The notes under the pieces are model-generated. The model saw only the letters and a program-made list of their open reading frames with translations, did not search any database and was not told the DNA's origin. Below are positions 52,622-62,059 of a stretch of 64,000 nucleotides of DNA, piece by piece. The number at the start of each line of letters is the position of its first letter. Position 1 is the first letter of the stretch. Source of the stretch: Scytolyngbya sp. HA4215-MV1 (GTDB taxonomy: Bacteria > Cyanobacteriota > Cyanobacteriia > Leptolyngbyales > Leptolyngbyaceae); assembly GCA_019359045.1 (NCBI GenBank), contig JAHHIA010000011.1, positions 124,001-188,000 of the forward strand. Direction: 5' to 3'. The position numbers and the translations under genes are program-made.

Positions 52622-53581
52622 CTATGATCGCTGTACTAGTTCATGTAAGGTCGATTCTACCGATCTCGGTTGCCAACCCAGTTCGTTGCGAGCTTTGCTG
52701 GCATCAACCCGCACGCAGCGATCGTAGACATAATGCACGCGTTCACGACTGAGGGGTGGTTGCCAGGACAATAGACGCCCGATCGGGTCGAGCAAATTGC
52801 CTGCCAACCGCACAATGAATTCGGGCGCTTCTTTGGGGGCAGGCACTCCGCTCTCTCGACTGAGAATCTCGAACATTTCGCGGGTGGTCATATCTCCTGC
52901 GGAAATGATGTACCAATCGCCAGGTTTACCGCGTTCTGCGGCAAGTAGGAGGGCGATCGCCAGGTCATCCACATGCACGATGCCGGTGATCCGCTTGCCG
53001 CCTGCCCACAATTTCAACCCCCCTTTGAGGAACTGTTTGACTACGGGTCCGAAATGAGGATCATCAGCACCAAAAATGCCTGAAGGGAGAATGCTGACCA
53101 CGGGTAACCCTTTAGCGGCAAACTCATCCACCAATTTTTGGGCTTCGTATTTGGTGACATCATAAGCCGAGGAAAAATCTGTTTGCTCGCGCTGGAAGGT
53201 TTCATTGATTACCCGCCCCTGGGTATCGCCAAACACGCCGATCGTGCTGCAATAGACCACTTTCGAAACCCCGGCTGCTTGTGCCGTTTCCAGCACGGCG
53301 CGAGTGCCTTCCACATTGATCTGCGCCATTTTGGTGGCATCGACAATGCCTAATTCTACATAGGCAGCGATATGAAACACCGTATCGACCCCACTGATCG
53401 CTTGCTTCAGGGCGGTGCGATCGGTGATATCGCCATACACCCATTCCACTTGTTGGCTTGCCAAACGGGAAAGGTCGCTGGATTTGCGAACCAAACAAAC
53501 AACTTCATTGCCCCGTTCTTTCAAGGCTTTCACCAGATGTGAGCCTGTAAAACCACTTGCCCCTGTGACCAGTGCTTTCAT
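52622..53581 (-). CDS. NAD-dependent epimerase/dehydratase (extended SDR)
   Basis: 319 residues. VTGASGFTGSHLVKAL is the NAD-binding loop and YDVTKYEAQ the catalytic Tyr-Lys pair (YxxxK). DDPHFGPVVKQFLKGGLKLWAGG and the C-terminal VRVDASKARNELGWQPRS resemble the hopanoid-associated sugar epimerase HpnA group. Cytosolic; substrate not certain. Confidence 0.88.
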   Translation of the reverse strand: MKALVTGASGFTGSHLVKALKERGNEVVCLVRKSSDLSRLASQQVEWVYGDITDRTALKQAISGVDTVFHIAAYVELGIVDATKMAQINVEGTRAVLETAQAAGVSKVVYCSTIGVFGDTQGRVINETFQREQTDFSSAYDVTKYEAQKLVDEFAAKGLPVVSILPSGIFGADDPHFGPVVKQFLKGGLKLWAGGKRITGIVHVDDLAIALLLAAERGKPGDWYIISAGDMTTREMFEILSRESGVPAPKEAPEFIVRLAGNLLDPIGRLLSWQPPLSRERVHYVYDRCVRVDASKARNELGWQPRSVESTLHELVQRS

Positions 53582-53805
53582 GTTACTTGTCGTAAATTGC
53601 CGATGTTGAATGTCAGTAGAGTATCATTTGAGTCAGCAATTCGGGCGATCTCTTAGGTCAGTGGCAGATGGGTGGCAGCAGGGTATCCATAGGAATGGCT
53701 TGAGTTTTTGACTGAGAAAGTCAGATCGATCCTTACCGTCAGATGGGGTAAAAGTACTAGTAGCTGTTGTCCAGGTTGTTCTACCGTTTAAATTTTGTGC
53801 TGCCA

Positions 53806-54477
53806 CTATTTTCCGCTTGTCTGCTCTGGAGTGGGTTCGTTTTTCAGCCCGGAACTCGGCTGATCTTTCTTCTCTGGAGATTTTTCTGAAGCCTGTTGCC
53901 ATTCTGCCAAAGGACGTTTGACCGCATTGGCAAAATCTTTGGATACCAGCAGAACCGAAATCTCTTTCCCCACTTTCGGGGGAGGATCTGCCTGGGCGTA
54001 GAGAAACTGCTGGCTGAAGTTGGGTTTGCCTAAAATCAAGCGATGAGTTTGTTGGTTTTTCAGTTTAACCTCGATCGTTGCCAGCGGTTTGTCCAGTCCA
54101 AATTCTGTCTGTTGGGTTGCAGGTACTGTGAGGGTGCGATCGCTTCTCCCCGATGCCAGCAAATTCAACAAATACGCCACTGATGCGTCACTCGCAGGGT
54201 TCGCGGTTGGCGCTTTCATCTGCCAGGGAGTTCCCTGCTTTTTGACTTGTTCGGGAGTGCTGCGCTCAAACGCAAGGGTTTGATCAGGGCGAGTCACAGT
54301 CACCGATTGCACGTCTTCTTCTTTGAAGGCGAAGACTTTTTCACCCGCTACTGTTTCACCGGGTGTTGGAGAGGCAGCATTTTGCTGAGACTTTCCTCTA
54401 ATTTCGTGGAAATAGACAAAGCTACTCAAAAGTGCGGCAATGAGTAACAGAATCAGAGGAGTGCGTTGGATTTTCAT
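53806..54477 (-). CDS. DUF4340 membrane-anchored protein
   Basis: 223 residues from the ATG at 54477. One N-terminal membrane helix (TPLILLLIAALLSSFVYF) is followed by a DUF4340-type beta domain (VFAFKEEDVQSVTVTRPDQ, PWQMKAPTANPASDASVAYLLNLL, EFGLDKPLATIEVKL). The C-terminus is charged. DUF4340 proteins commonly accompany GldG-like ABC exporters, as here: GldG, permease and ATPase genes lie just upstream on the same strand. Confidence 0.85.
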   Translation of the reverse strand: MKIQRTPLILLLIAALLSSFVYFHEIRGKSQQNAASPTPGETVAGEKVFAFKEEDVQSVTVTRPDQTLAFERSTPEQVKKQGTPWQMKAPTANPASDASVAYLLNLLASGRSDRTLTVPATQQTEFGLDKPLATIEVKLKNQQTHRLILGKPNFSQQFLYAQADPPPKVGKEISVLLVSKDFANAVKRPLAEWQQASEKSPEKKDQPSSGLKNEPTPEQTSGK

Positions 54478-54668
54478 GGCTTGATCCAAAAGGGGGTAGG
54501 AATTGAAGCGAAGCCCTTTGCGATTCCTCGATTCCTCGCGCTAACACGCCGCTGCGCTAGAAAAAAGGGGAACCGCGGAAGCTCCTTTATTAAGAGGATG
54601 GGGGGGGATCTCCTTTGCGTCAGTCCTTTTCAGAAACTGCTGAACCTCTCAATTGTTTTTCCGGTTTC

Positions 54669-56255
54669 CTACCGTCTTCGCCACCAGAGGTAAATGGCAG
54701 TGGTGAAAGCGAGGAAGGGCAAAACACCGATCGCAGTCCAACTCACCAGGCTGGCTTGTTGATTGTTCAAGTTAATCCGACGGTTTTTGATCTCTTTAGG
54801 ACGGATGGAAAGTACCTGGTCATCCCGTTTACTCAGCCAGCTAATAGCGTTGAGAAATACATCCCCATTTAAGTACTTATCAAAAAAGCCATCGACCGCA
54901 AAAGCGGAGTTACCAATCACCACCAGACGGGCTTCGGGTTTGCTTTTTTGAGTCTCGGGTTGACTGGCAGGAGCCGCAGTCTTAACAGGACGGCTGAGGG
55001 CAAATCCCAAGGTTAAGGGACCCGGACGATCTCGATCGGGGTTGAATTGCAGGTTGGAATCTTTGACATCGCTTTCTGCCCAAGTCTGCTGTGTTGTGCT
55101 CAGTAGGGGGATGACTTTGATTTCGCCTGCTGGCTTGGCATCCACCGCACGAGCCAGAGGGAAGAAGGAATAACGGTTGCCAAATTCTTTGGTAATCGGA
55201 TGTTCGCCATACTGATTCACCACCACCGCAGCGGCTCCTAATCCAGCAATCTGCTGTTGCGACGCATTGATCACCACCCGACTATCTAAACTGACGTTCC
55301 AGTCTTTGAGCAAACTATCCAGTTTGGGATCGGTGTTGGGGTCAATCAGCAACATCGTACTGCCCCCCCGATCGAGATACTCGGTCAGGGCCTTCACTTC
55401 CCCTTCAAACAATGCTTGTTTGGCACCTGCCACTACTACCACTGAGGCATCCTGGGGCACCGTTTTTTGCTCCACCAGGTTCAACGGTTCACTCGTGAAA
55501 TTTTTCTCTTGTAAAAAGGCAACTGCCTGAGCATAGCCGCCCTGTTGCGCCTGCTCCAGGGGATGCTCGCCATGTCCTTGTAGAAAATAGACCTTACTTT
55601 GCCGATCTGCACTGATCTGTTGCAAGCCGTTGGTCAAGCGCGATTCGGAAAGTTTTTCAGTCTGGACATTTTGCAAGAACTGTTTGCGATCGCCCGACTG
55701 CAAGAACAGCAACCCATACTCGCCATTTTGCAAGTTAAAGGCAGCCGCCTGACTGGGCTTGGCATCTGGATCAACAAACTCAAAACTAAACTTGTCTCCC
55801 AATTTGCGATATTGCTCTAGCAACGTGCGCAGAGTTGCATTCGGCTGCTTGTCGAACACCACCACTTTGACTGGACGCTGCAAATTTCGCACCACCTGCT
55901 GAGTTTCGGGTGCCAGCGTAAATTGCTGGTTTTCGGTCAGGTCAATACGCTGCACATAACGTGCCCCCAGAAAATTCACCAGACCCAAAATTACCAGCAC
56001 AGAAAGCGTTGCCACCAAGGCATTTGTGCTGCTTTGGGTTGAGCGTCGTCCCCAAAAACCTGGTGTCGCACTACTGGCAAACAACAGCCCAATGCCGGTT
56101 AGCACGCCCCCTGCGATCGCAATGCCAACCGGAACTGCCCCCCAGCCTGCAACTACCCCAGCAGACAGCCCCACAACGACCAGGATTGGACCCAGCCAAA
56201 ACAGCGATCGCCCATATTGTCTTAAAAATTTCAGAACAGGAGTTGGTACGTTCAT
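54669..56255 (-). CDS. GldG-family ABC transport protein
   Basis: 528 residues. Two membrane helices at the N-terminus and one between 75 and 100 precede a large extracytoplasmic ABC_transp_aux-type domain (VDLTENQQFTLAPETQQVV-like block, VVVFDKQPNATLRTLLEQYRKLG, KVYFLQGHGEHPLE, LIDPNTDPKLDSLL). A final membrane helix ends in WWRRR. Part of a GldA-F-G-like complex with the two genes upstream (11-bp and 0-bp gaps). Gliding has been tied to this set in Bacteroidetes; in cyanobacteria the role is unknown. Confidence 0.88.
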   Translation of the reverse strand: MNVPTPVLKFLRQYGRSLFWLGPILVVVGLSAGVVAGWGAVPVGIAIAGGVLTGIGLLFASSATPGFWGRRSTQSSTNALVATLSVLVILGLVNFLGARYVQRIDLTENQQFTLAPETQQVVRNLQRPVKVVVFDKQPNATLRTLLEQYRKLGDKFSFEFVDPDAKPSQAAAFNLQNGEYGLLFLQSGDRKQFLQNVQTEKLSESRLTNGLQQISADRQSKVYFLQGHGEHPLEQAQQGGYAQAVAFLQEKNFTSEPLNLVEQKTVPQDASVVVVAGAKQALFEGEVKALTEYLDRGGSTMLLIDPNTDPKLDSLLKDWNVSLDSRVVINASQQQIAGLGAAAVVVNQYGEHPITKEFGNRYSFFPLARAVDAKPAGEIKVIPLLSTTQQTWAESDVKDSNLQFNPDRDRPGPLTLGFALSRPVKTAAPASQPETQKSKPEARLVVIGNSAFAVDGFFDKYLNGDVFLNAISWLSKRDDQVLSIRPKEIKNRRINLNNQQASLVSWTAIGVLPFLAFTTAIYLWWRRR

Positions 56256-56266
56256 TGAAATGTCTT

Positions 56267-57046
56267 CTAACTTCTCTGAAACCTAAACGCCTCAACCGAT
56301 TGAGCCGTCAGAAATAACCCCAACACGGTATAGCTAGCAAACAAAATTAAGCTGCTGGTGTCCACTACGCCCTGCACTAGATTGGTGAAGTGTTTGAGCA
56401 AGGACAGTTGCCCAAAAATGTCACCGAGTAGGCCACTGTTGCCTGCCAGCGCATCCGTTAGCCAAAGCAGCAAGGTCAAAACGAAAGTCAGAATGGCAGC
56501 CAAAATCGTGCTGTCGGTCAGGGACGAAATGAACATGCCCAGCGAGAGGATAGCGGCTGATAGAAGGATGAGCCCCGCATGTCCGATCAAGAAAACTGCC
56601 GGAGAAAAAGGCGGATTGGTGCTGCTAAAGACGATCGCCTCATACGCCATAAGCGGTAACACCAGGCTGATGTAAAAGGTCAGCACTGCCAGCAATTTGC
56701 CTAAAGCGACCGCCCAATTAGTAATAGGAGAGGTCGCCAGGAGTTCCAAAGTGCCGCGTTTGCGCTCCTCGGCGTAGAGACTCATCGAGAGCATGGGCAA
56801 GATGAATAGGGAGATAAACCCCAGAACACCAAGAAAATCTTGTAGAACGGCGGAGGGTAGATCGATTTGCTGTCCCTGGGCATCAAACTGAGTCGCGGTC
56901 AGAGTGGCATTGAACAAAATACGGACAAATAACACCCCCGATAGAAACCAGAAGATGCCTGCGATCGCCGCCGCTAGAGGCGAGGCAAAGTAGGTTTGTA
57001 ACTCTTTGCGATAGATTGCCAAAATATTGCTAAAGATGACACGCAT
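56267..57046 (-). CDS. ABC-2-type permease, GldF-like
   Basis: 259 residues with six membrane helices. Typical ABC-2 features are the N-terminal IYRKELQTYFASPLAAAI and SMSLYAEERKRGTLELLATSPI after the second helix. The ATG directly follows the stop of the ATPase gene, so translation is coupled. Confidence 0.9.
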   Translation of the reverse strand: MRVIFSNILAIYRKELQTYFASPLAAAIAGIFWFLSGVLFVRILFNATLTATQFDAQGQQIDLPSAVLQDFLGVLGFISLFILPMLSMSLYAEERKRGTLELLATSPITNWAVALGKLLAVLTFYISLVLPLMAYEAIVFSSTNPPFSPAVFLIGHAGLILLSAAILSLGMFISSLTDSTILAAILTFVLTLLLWLTDALAGNSGLLGDIFGQLSLLKHFTNLVQGVVDTSSLILFASYTVLGLFLTAQSVEAFRFQRS

Positions 57047-58084
57047 TTAGGCAGTTTCTCCCTCATCAGATGATTCGACTGAGTTAGCGGATTCTGCTGT
57101 GGAGTCCACTTCAGCATCGGTATCCGTATCGGCAGCTTCCAGCGATCGCTCCTCAGTCGTCAGTTGCAAGAACACGTCTTCCAGACTGACTTGAAATCGT
57201 CGCATTTCGTACAAACCAATGCCAGCCCCCACAATCCGAGCAGCGATTTCTTGCCCCAAGTCTGCTCCAGGCTGCAGGGTGACTCGAAATCTGAGGTGGG
57301 AAGTCTCAGATTCTAGCGGTAGAGGGGCAATCTCTTTCACGTGCGGCAAAGATTGTAGCGTTTGCTGAATAGTGCTGGCATCTCCTGCCACTTCCAGGTC
57401 GTAGCCCGCTCCCCCCGACAATTGCTCAACCAAATTTTCAGGAGAATTCGTTGCGACGATCCGCCCTTTGTTGATAATGGCAATTCGATTACAAGTCATG
57501 CTGGCTTCTGGCAAGATATGGGTCGAAAGAATCACCGTGTGACTGCCTGCCAGATTCTTAATCAAGTTGCGGACTTCAATAATTTGGCGCGGATCGAGTC
57601 CAACCGTTGGCTCATCCAGAATGATGGCAGGGGGGTCGTGGACGATCGCCTGGGCGATGCCCACTCGTTGGCGAAACCCCTTGGAGAGCTTGCGAATCAA
57701 GACTTTGCGCTTTTCGGTCAGATTGCAGCGCTGCAAAGCCGAATCCACCTGACGGATACGATCGCCTGCACTCACCCCTTTAATCCGCGCCACAAAGTGC
57801 AGAAACCCTTCCACCGTCATGTCAGGATATAGGGGCGGGGTTTCAGGCAAATAGCCAATCCGTTTCCGCACCGCCATTGAGTTTTCATGAACTTCAAAGC
57901 CTGCAACTTTCGCTGTGCCCTCATTGGCAGGCAAATAGCCCGACAAAATCCGCATGGTGGTGGTTTTGCCGGCTCCATTCGGACCCAAGAATCCCAAAAT
58001 CTCCCCCGGTTCAACCGAGAACGTCACATCCTCGATCGCGCGGGTAGAGCCATAGCTTTTACTCAGATGCTCAACTTCAATCAT
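57047..58084 (-). CDS. ABC transporter ATP-binding protein, GldA-like
   Basis: 345 residues. Walker A GPNGAGKTT near 35, signature LSKGFRQRVGIAQAIVHDP, Walker B AIILDEPTVGLDP and the switch His in LSTHILPEA. The C-terminal 45 residues are acidic (AADTDTDAEVDSTAESANSVESS). It energises the permease and GldG-like protein that follow. Confidence 0.92.
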   Translation of the reverse strand: MIEVEHLSKSYGSTRAIEDVTFSVEPGEILGFLGPNGAGKTTTMRILSGYLPANEGTAKVAGFEVHENSMAVRKRIGYLPETPPLYPDMTVEGFLHFVARIKGVSAGDRIRQVDSALQRCNLTEKRKVLIRKLSKGFRQRVGIAQAIVHDPPAIILDEPTVGLDPRQIIEVRNLIKNLAGSHTVILSTHILPEASMTCNRIAIINKGRIVATNSPENLVEQLSGGAGYDLEVAGDASTIQQTLQSLPHVKEIAPLPLESETSHLRFRVTLQPGADLGQEIAARIVGAGIGLYEMRRFQVSLEDVFLQLTTEERSLEAADTDTDAEVDSTAESANSVESSDEGETA

Positions 58085-58329
58085 CCGACTTCACTCCAGC
58101 AAGCAGCAAGACCATAGACGCTCTAAACAGGGATGCTCTGAATGTAGAGTCTACCGCCTAAAGTCCAAACCGCAGAAAGTTGTTCGCAAAAACGCAACGG
58201 TAGCGTAGCTCACAAAACCGTATTCGTCAATTTAGAAGGAACAGATGACGATCGTCTGGCTATCAAATGAACTTTCTGCCATCCAAACGATCGAGGTGTT
58301 ACAAACCTCTGCATTACCCCATTACCCCA

Positions 58330-59793
58330 TCATCTCATCACCCTCCCTGTCAACCGTTGCAAATTCTCCCGCAACCGATGCGGACTCATCAACTGACGGT
58401 AGCGAATGCCCGAAAAACACAAAGCAGCCCCCTGGGGATGCCGGATTACATATCGTCCCTGAAACACTGTCCCGGCTTTATTGTTGAAATACAAGCCATC
58501 TGCCTGGATTTTGGCTTTGAAACGATCGGCATCTATCTGACGAAACACCAGATCTTCAGGAAAGGTTTGGGCGTTATAGCGCACATGCAAGCGGGTCACC
58601 GTGTTGCGTCGCTCAAGCGGATAGTCTGGATTCCAGAAAACACCTGCCTGAATCAGCGCTTCTGCATCGGGGGGCGGCACACTACAAGGGTCACATTGAT
58701 CGGTGTAGCCTGCATATTCCAAAAAAGCGACATTCTTACCCGCCTGCTCATAAGCCTGTTGAAAGAGGTCGGCATAAAAGGTATTGAAATTGCTTTGAAT
58801 AGAGTCGGGCAGTTCTTGTCCGGAGGGAGCTTTGCGGCTGGATTTGGCATCGGTGGGGATGGGCACGGTGCGATAGTTGGCAACTTCGGTCAACTGTCCC
58901 CGCGAGATCACATGGATGATCAAGTCTTGATCGCCATTGGCATTGAGCATGCCCAGGCGAATCGGCAACATAAATTGAGGCGATTCGTAATCAATGACGA
59001 TCGGACGCAAGAACCCATGCCCCTGACGTTGAAATTCCTTTAGATTCACTCGCACGACAAAAAACTTCATCCCCTGCTGGATGTAGGATTGCAACACAGT
59101 CGCTGCCCCATCAGGCACTTGGTATGCCGCTTGGCGCAACCAACTCACTAACCCATTCGATTCTGCCGCACTGAGGATTGTCACGTCATACTCCCCCACT
59201 GTGAACTGATCGTCCACTTGTACCGTCATTGCAGAGTCTACGCGCCCAGAACTCGCTTTATTGGCCTGGTTCAAGAAGGCAGGCAGAGAGAATAACCAGA
59301 CGGCAGCCAGGATCACTAAAACGATGCCGAGTTGGATAAATTTGCCCCGCGTCGTGGGTCCCCTTAACAAAAACAGCGAGATCGGCAAAGCCAAGATTCC
59401 CGCCAAGAACAACCCATTCAGCCAGAGTGTTGCTTCATCTTGACAAGGTTGATCCACGTACTTTACCAAGCGAGGGGCTGTAAAGGCTGCTAGTTGCTCA
59501 ACGATCGCCGAATCGCCAATCCGTACCTGTTCTCGCGTTGGTACTACCGGAATTGGCACAATTCGGGCAAAGTCGCGCACATCCCCCCGAAAGTTGTTCA
59601 TCATGGTGAAAACGCTGCGATTGCCATCGTGGGCAATCACTACTTGTGATGCGGAGTTGTAGAGCTTGGCATCGGCACGAGCGACAAAGAATCCACAAAA
59701 TGCTTGGGCGGTTAGGGGAAAACTGAAAAAGAACAGGCAGATTGCCAGGAGCGCCAGAAGCAATCGTTTGCCAGACTGCAACCAGAAACGCAT
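58330..59793 (-). CDS. DUF2330 secreted/membrane protein
   Basis: 487 residues from the ATG at 59793; the frame extends to 59832. A signal segment (LLLALLAICLFFFSFPLTAQA) precedes AFCGFFVARADAKLYN, the start of DUF2330. The region continues with NFRGDVRDFARIVPIPVVP. An internal membrane helix lies near 150-190 (ILALPISLFLL, GIVLVILAAVWLFSL), and further DUF2330-like sequence follows (FVVRVNLKEFQRQG, SPQFMLPIRLGMLNANG). Function unknown. Confidence 0.85.
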   Translation of the reverse strand: MRFWLQSGKRLLLALLAICLFFFSFPLTAQAFCGFFVARADAKLYNSASQVVIAHDGNRSVFTMMNNFRGDVRDFARIVPIPVVPTREQVRIGDSAIVEQLAAFTAPRLVKYVDQPCQDEATLWLNGLFLAGILALPISLFLLRGPTTRGKFIQLGIVLVILAAVWLFSLPAFLNQANKASSGRVDSAMTVQVDDQFTVGEYDVTILSAAESNGLVSWLRQAAYQVPDGAATVLQSYIQQGMKFFVVRVNLKEFQRQGHGFLRPIVIDYESPQFMLPIRLGMLNANGDQDLIIHVISRGQLTEVANYRTVPIPTDAKSSRKAPSGQELPDSIQSNFNTFYADLFQQAYEQAGKNVAFLEYAGYTDQCDPCSVPPPDAEALIQAGVFWNPDYPLERRNTVTRLHVRYNAQTFPEDLVFRQIDADRFKAKIQADGLYFNNKAGTVFQGRYVIRHPQGAALCFSGIRYRQLMSPHRLRENLQRLTGRVMR

Positions 59794-59832
59794 CTGCCGA
59801 GCAACAGAATGAGTCAAACATTGGTAAAACAT

Positions 59833-60163
59833 AGGATGGGGGGGATCGGGGGAAAATAATGTACCCCTATTTGCGGCTATGCATATTATCCCTCCATAAA
59901 AATACGGTTATCGAATTCGAACAGGCGGCGATCGCTGACAATCTCTAAAATCAAAGATTGAGATTTTAAACTTGAGAATTGCTCCCATCTAAAGGACGAT
60001 TGGGCAAAAGCTAAGGTAATTGCACAACACCAACGTGGATACACTCTGCCCAGGCAGGTATGGCAAAAAAAGAGGCGGACTCTAGAATTAAGAAGCATCC
60101 TGAATTTTGCAGTAACAATCTGCTAGATTTTCCCTCTGTGCCCTTCCTTCTCCTTGCGACTCA
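59833..60163. other. 331-bp divergent intergenic region
   Basis: AT-rich, no ORF. TATTAT-type boxes occur near 59858 and 59884; nothing else is recognised. Confidence 0.35.
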
Positions 60164-61849
60164 ATGCCCCTCCCCCGCCTGCTGACACTCATCATTGGGA
60201 TAGCCGTCATTCTGGGACTCGTGATCTGGCTGATCGACGGCTTATCTCGGCTGTATTGGCAGTTGGCATACTACCCGCTACTGTCTCAAGTCTTTCTGCT
60301 TTTAGTAATTGCGCTGCTAGCAGTATTGCTGGGGGCATTTGTCTACTATTTTTTCTGGCTGCCGAACCAATCTAAGCAGCGCCGCTCTACCAAGCGTCCT
60401 ACGCCCAAAGTTCCGGCTGCAAAAACCGAAGCTGCCCAAGAAACGCTGCGAGCTGTACAAAAGCAGGTCTCCCAGATCCAGGATGAGATCGCTCGCCAGG
60501 AATTGCTGCGCCGATCGCGGGAAATTCAACAAAACCTCTCACGGGGAGAATTGCTCGTCGTCGTCTTTGGTACAGGTTCAGCAGGCAAAACCTCCCTGGT
60601 GAATGCGCTGATTGGGCGCGTGGTCGGTCGGGTGGGGGCACCCATGGGCACCACCGAGGTGGGCGAAACCTATTCCCTCAAGCTCAAGGGGGTGCAGCGA
60701 GAAATTTTGATTACCGACACCCCAGGTATCTTGGAAGCAGGGCTCGCGGGGACTGAGCGCGAACGGATTGCTCGCAAACTGGCGACCGAAGCCGATCTGC
60801 TCTTATTCGTGCTAGATAACGATTTGCGCAAGTCGGAATACGATCCCCTACGAATGCTGGTCGAGATTGGCAAGCGATCGATCATGATTCTCAACAAAGC
60901 CGATCTTTACCCAGAATCCGATCTAGAGGTGATCCTGGCGCGACTGCGGGAACGAGTCCGTAGTTTTGTCGCACCCGCTGATGTGATCGCGGTTGCTGCC
61001 AACCCGCAGACAGTGATTTTAGAAGATGGTTCCCCCTTTCAAGCAGAACCGGATATTATGCCAGTCATTCGCCGTATGGCAGCCATTTTGCGAGCTGAAG
61101 GAGAAGACCTGCTGGCAGATAATATCTTGCTTCAGTCCCAACGGTTGAGCGATCGCGCCCGTCAACTGATCGATGCCCAACGACGACGGCAAGCAGACAA
61201 GATTGTGGAACGCTTCCAGTGGATTGGGGCAGGCGTTATTACCGTCACCCCCTTACCCGGCGTCGATTTGCTGGCAACTGCTGCCGTCAACGCCCAAATG
61301 GTGGTCGAAATTGGCAGAGTTTATGGTTGTGATATCAACGCTGAGCGAGGACGCGAGCTAGCACTCTCTTTAGGGAAAACCCTGGCAAGTTTGGGAATCG
61401 TCAAAGGGGCAATTAGTCTACTCTCTACTGCGCTCGAATTCAGTGTGGGTGGCTTTGTGGTGGGGCGTGTGATTCAGGGAATTACGGCGGCATACTTAAC
61501 CCGTATCGCAGGCAAAAGCTTTATCGAATACTTTCGCCACGATCAGGATTGGGGCGATGGGGGGATGACGGAAGTGGTCCAGCAACAATTCCAACTGAAC
61601 CGTCGGGATGAGTTTATCAAAGCCTTCGTTCAGGATGCCATTACTCGCGTCGTGGAGCCATTGAAAGTGCCGCTGAATCTGGATCGCGATCGCCTTCCCC
61701 CGGAGCCAGAAGAACTCCCTTCCCTAGAACTGACCGCCGAACTCGAACCGCTGCCGCCGCGATCGCGTGCCCCCCAAACTCCGCCCAAAGTCATAGAACT
61801 GGAGGACGATGGCTGGGCACCCCGCACCCGAGAGGATGATTGGGAGTAA
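60164..61849 (+). CDS. Membrane-anchored GTPase with DUF697 domain
   Basis: 561 residues. Two N-terminal membrane helices (LTLIIGIAVILGLVIWLI, VFLLLVIALLAVLLGAFVYYFF) are followed by a Gln/Arg-rich coil. An Era-like G domain has G1 GTGSAGKTS (136-144), G3 ITDTPG and G4 LNKAD. The DUF697 part (WIGAGVITVTPLPGVDLLATAAVNAQMVVEIGRVYG) is a membrane-associated helical domain. The C-terminus is Pro/Glu-rich. Such GTPases act at the inner membrane; the target is unknown. Confidence 0.9.
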   Translation: MPLPRLLTLIIGIAVILGLVIWLIDGLSRLYWQLAYYPLLSQVFLLLVIALLAVLLGAFVYYFFWLPNQSKQRRSTKRPTPKVPAAKTEAAQETLRAVQKQVSQIQDEIARQELLRRSREIQQNLSRGELLVVVFGTGSAGKTSLVNALIGRVVGRVGAPMGTTEVGETYSLKLKGVQREILITDTPGILEAGLAGTERERIARKLATEADLLLFVLDNDLRKSEYDPLRMLVEIGKRSIMILNKADLYPESDLEVILARLRERVRSFVAPADVIAVAANPQTVILEDGSPFQAEPDIMPVIRRMAAILRAEGEDLLADNILLQSQRLSDRARQLIDAQRRRQADKIVERFQWIGAGVITVTPLPGVDLLATAAVNAQMVVEIGRVYGCDINAERGRELALSLGKTLASLGIVKGAISLLSTALEFSVGGFVVGRVIQGITAAYLTRIAGKSFIEYFRHDQDWGDGGMTEVVQQQFQLNRRDEFIKAFVQDAITRVVEPLKVPLNLDRDRLPPEPEELPSLELTAELEPLPPRSRAPQTPPKVIELEDDGWAPRTREDDWE

Positions 61850-62059
61850 TGGAGGTGTAGAACAGTGGACTTTGGACAGTAAACCTTAGACGCTCGACCT
61901 ATGATAGGTTGGGATGAGCGATGCCGCTTGTCAAAATCTAAGGAGTTAGGAGTCGAGAGTCAGGAGTTAGGAGCCAGGCAATAGAACTTCTTCACCCCTT
62001 CACTTCTTTACCCCAACCCCTCAAACCCAACACCCGATCGTCACAATCTCACACGGAGT

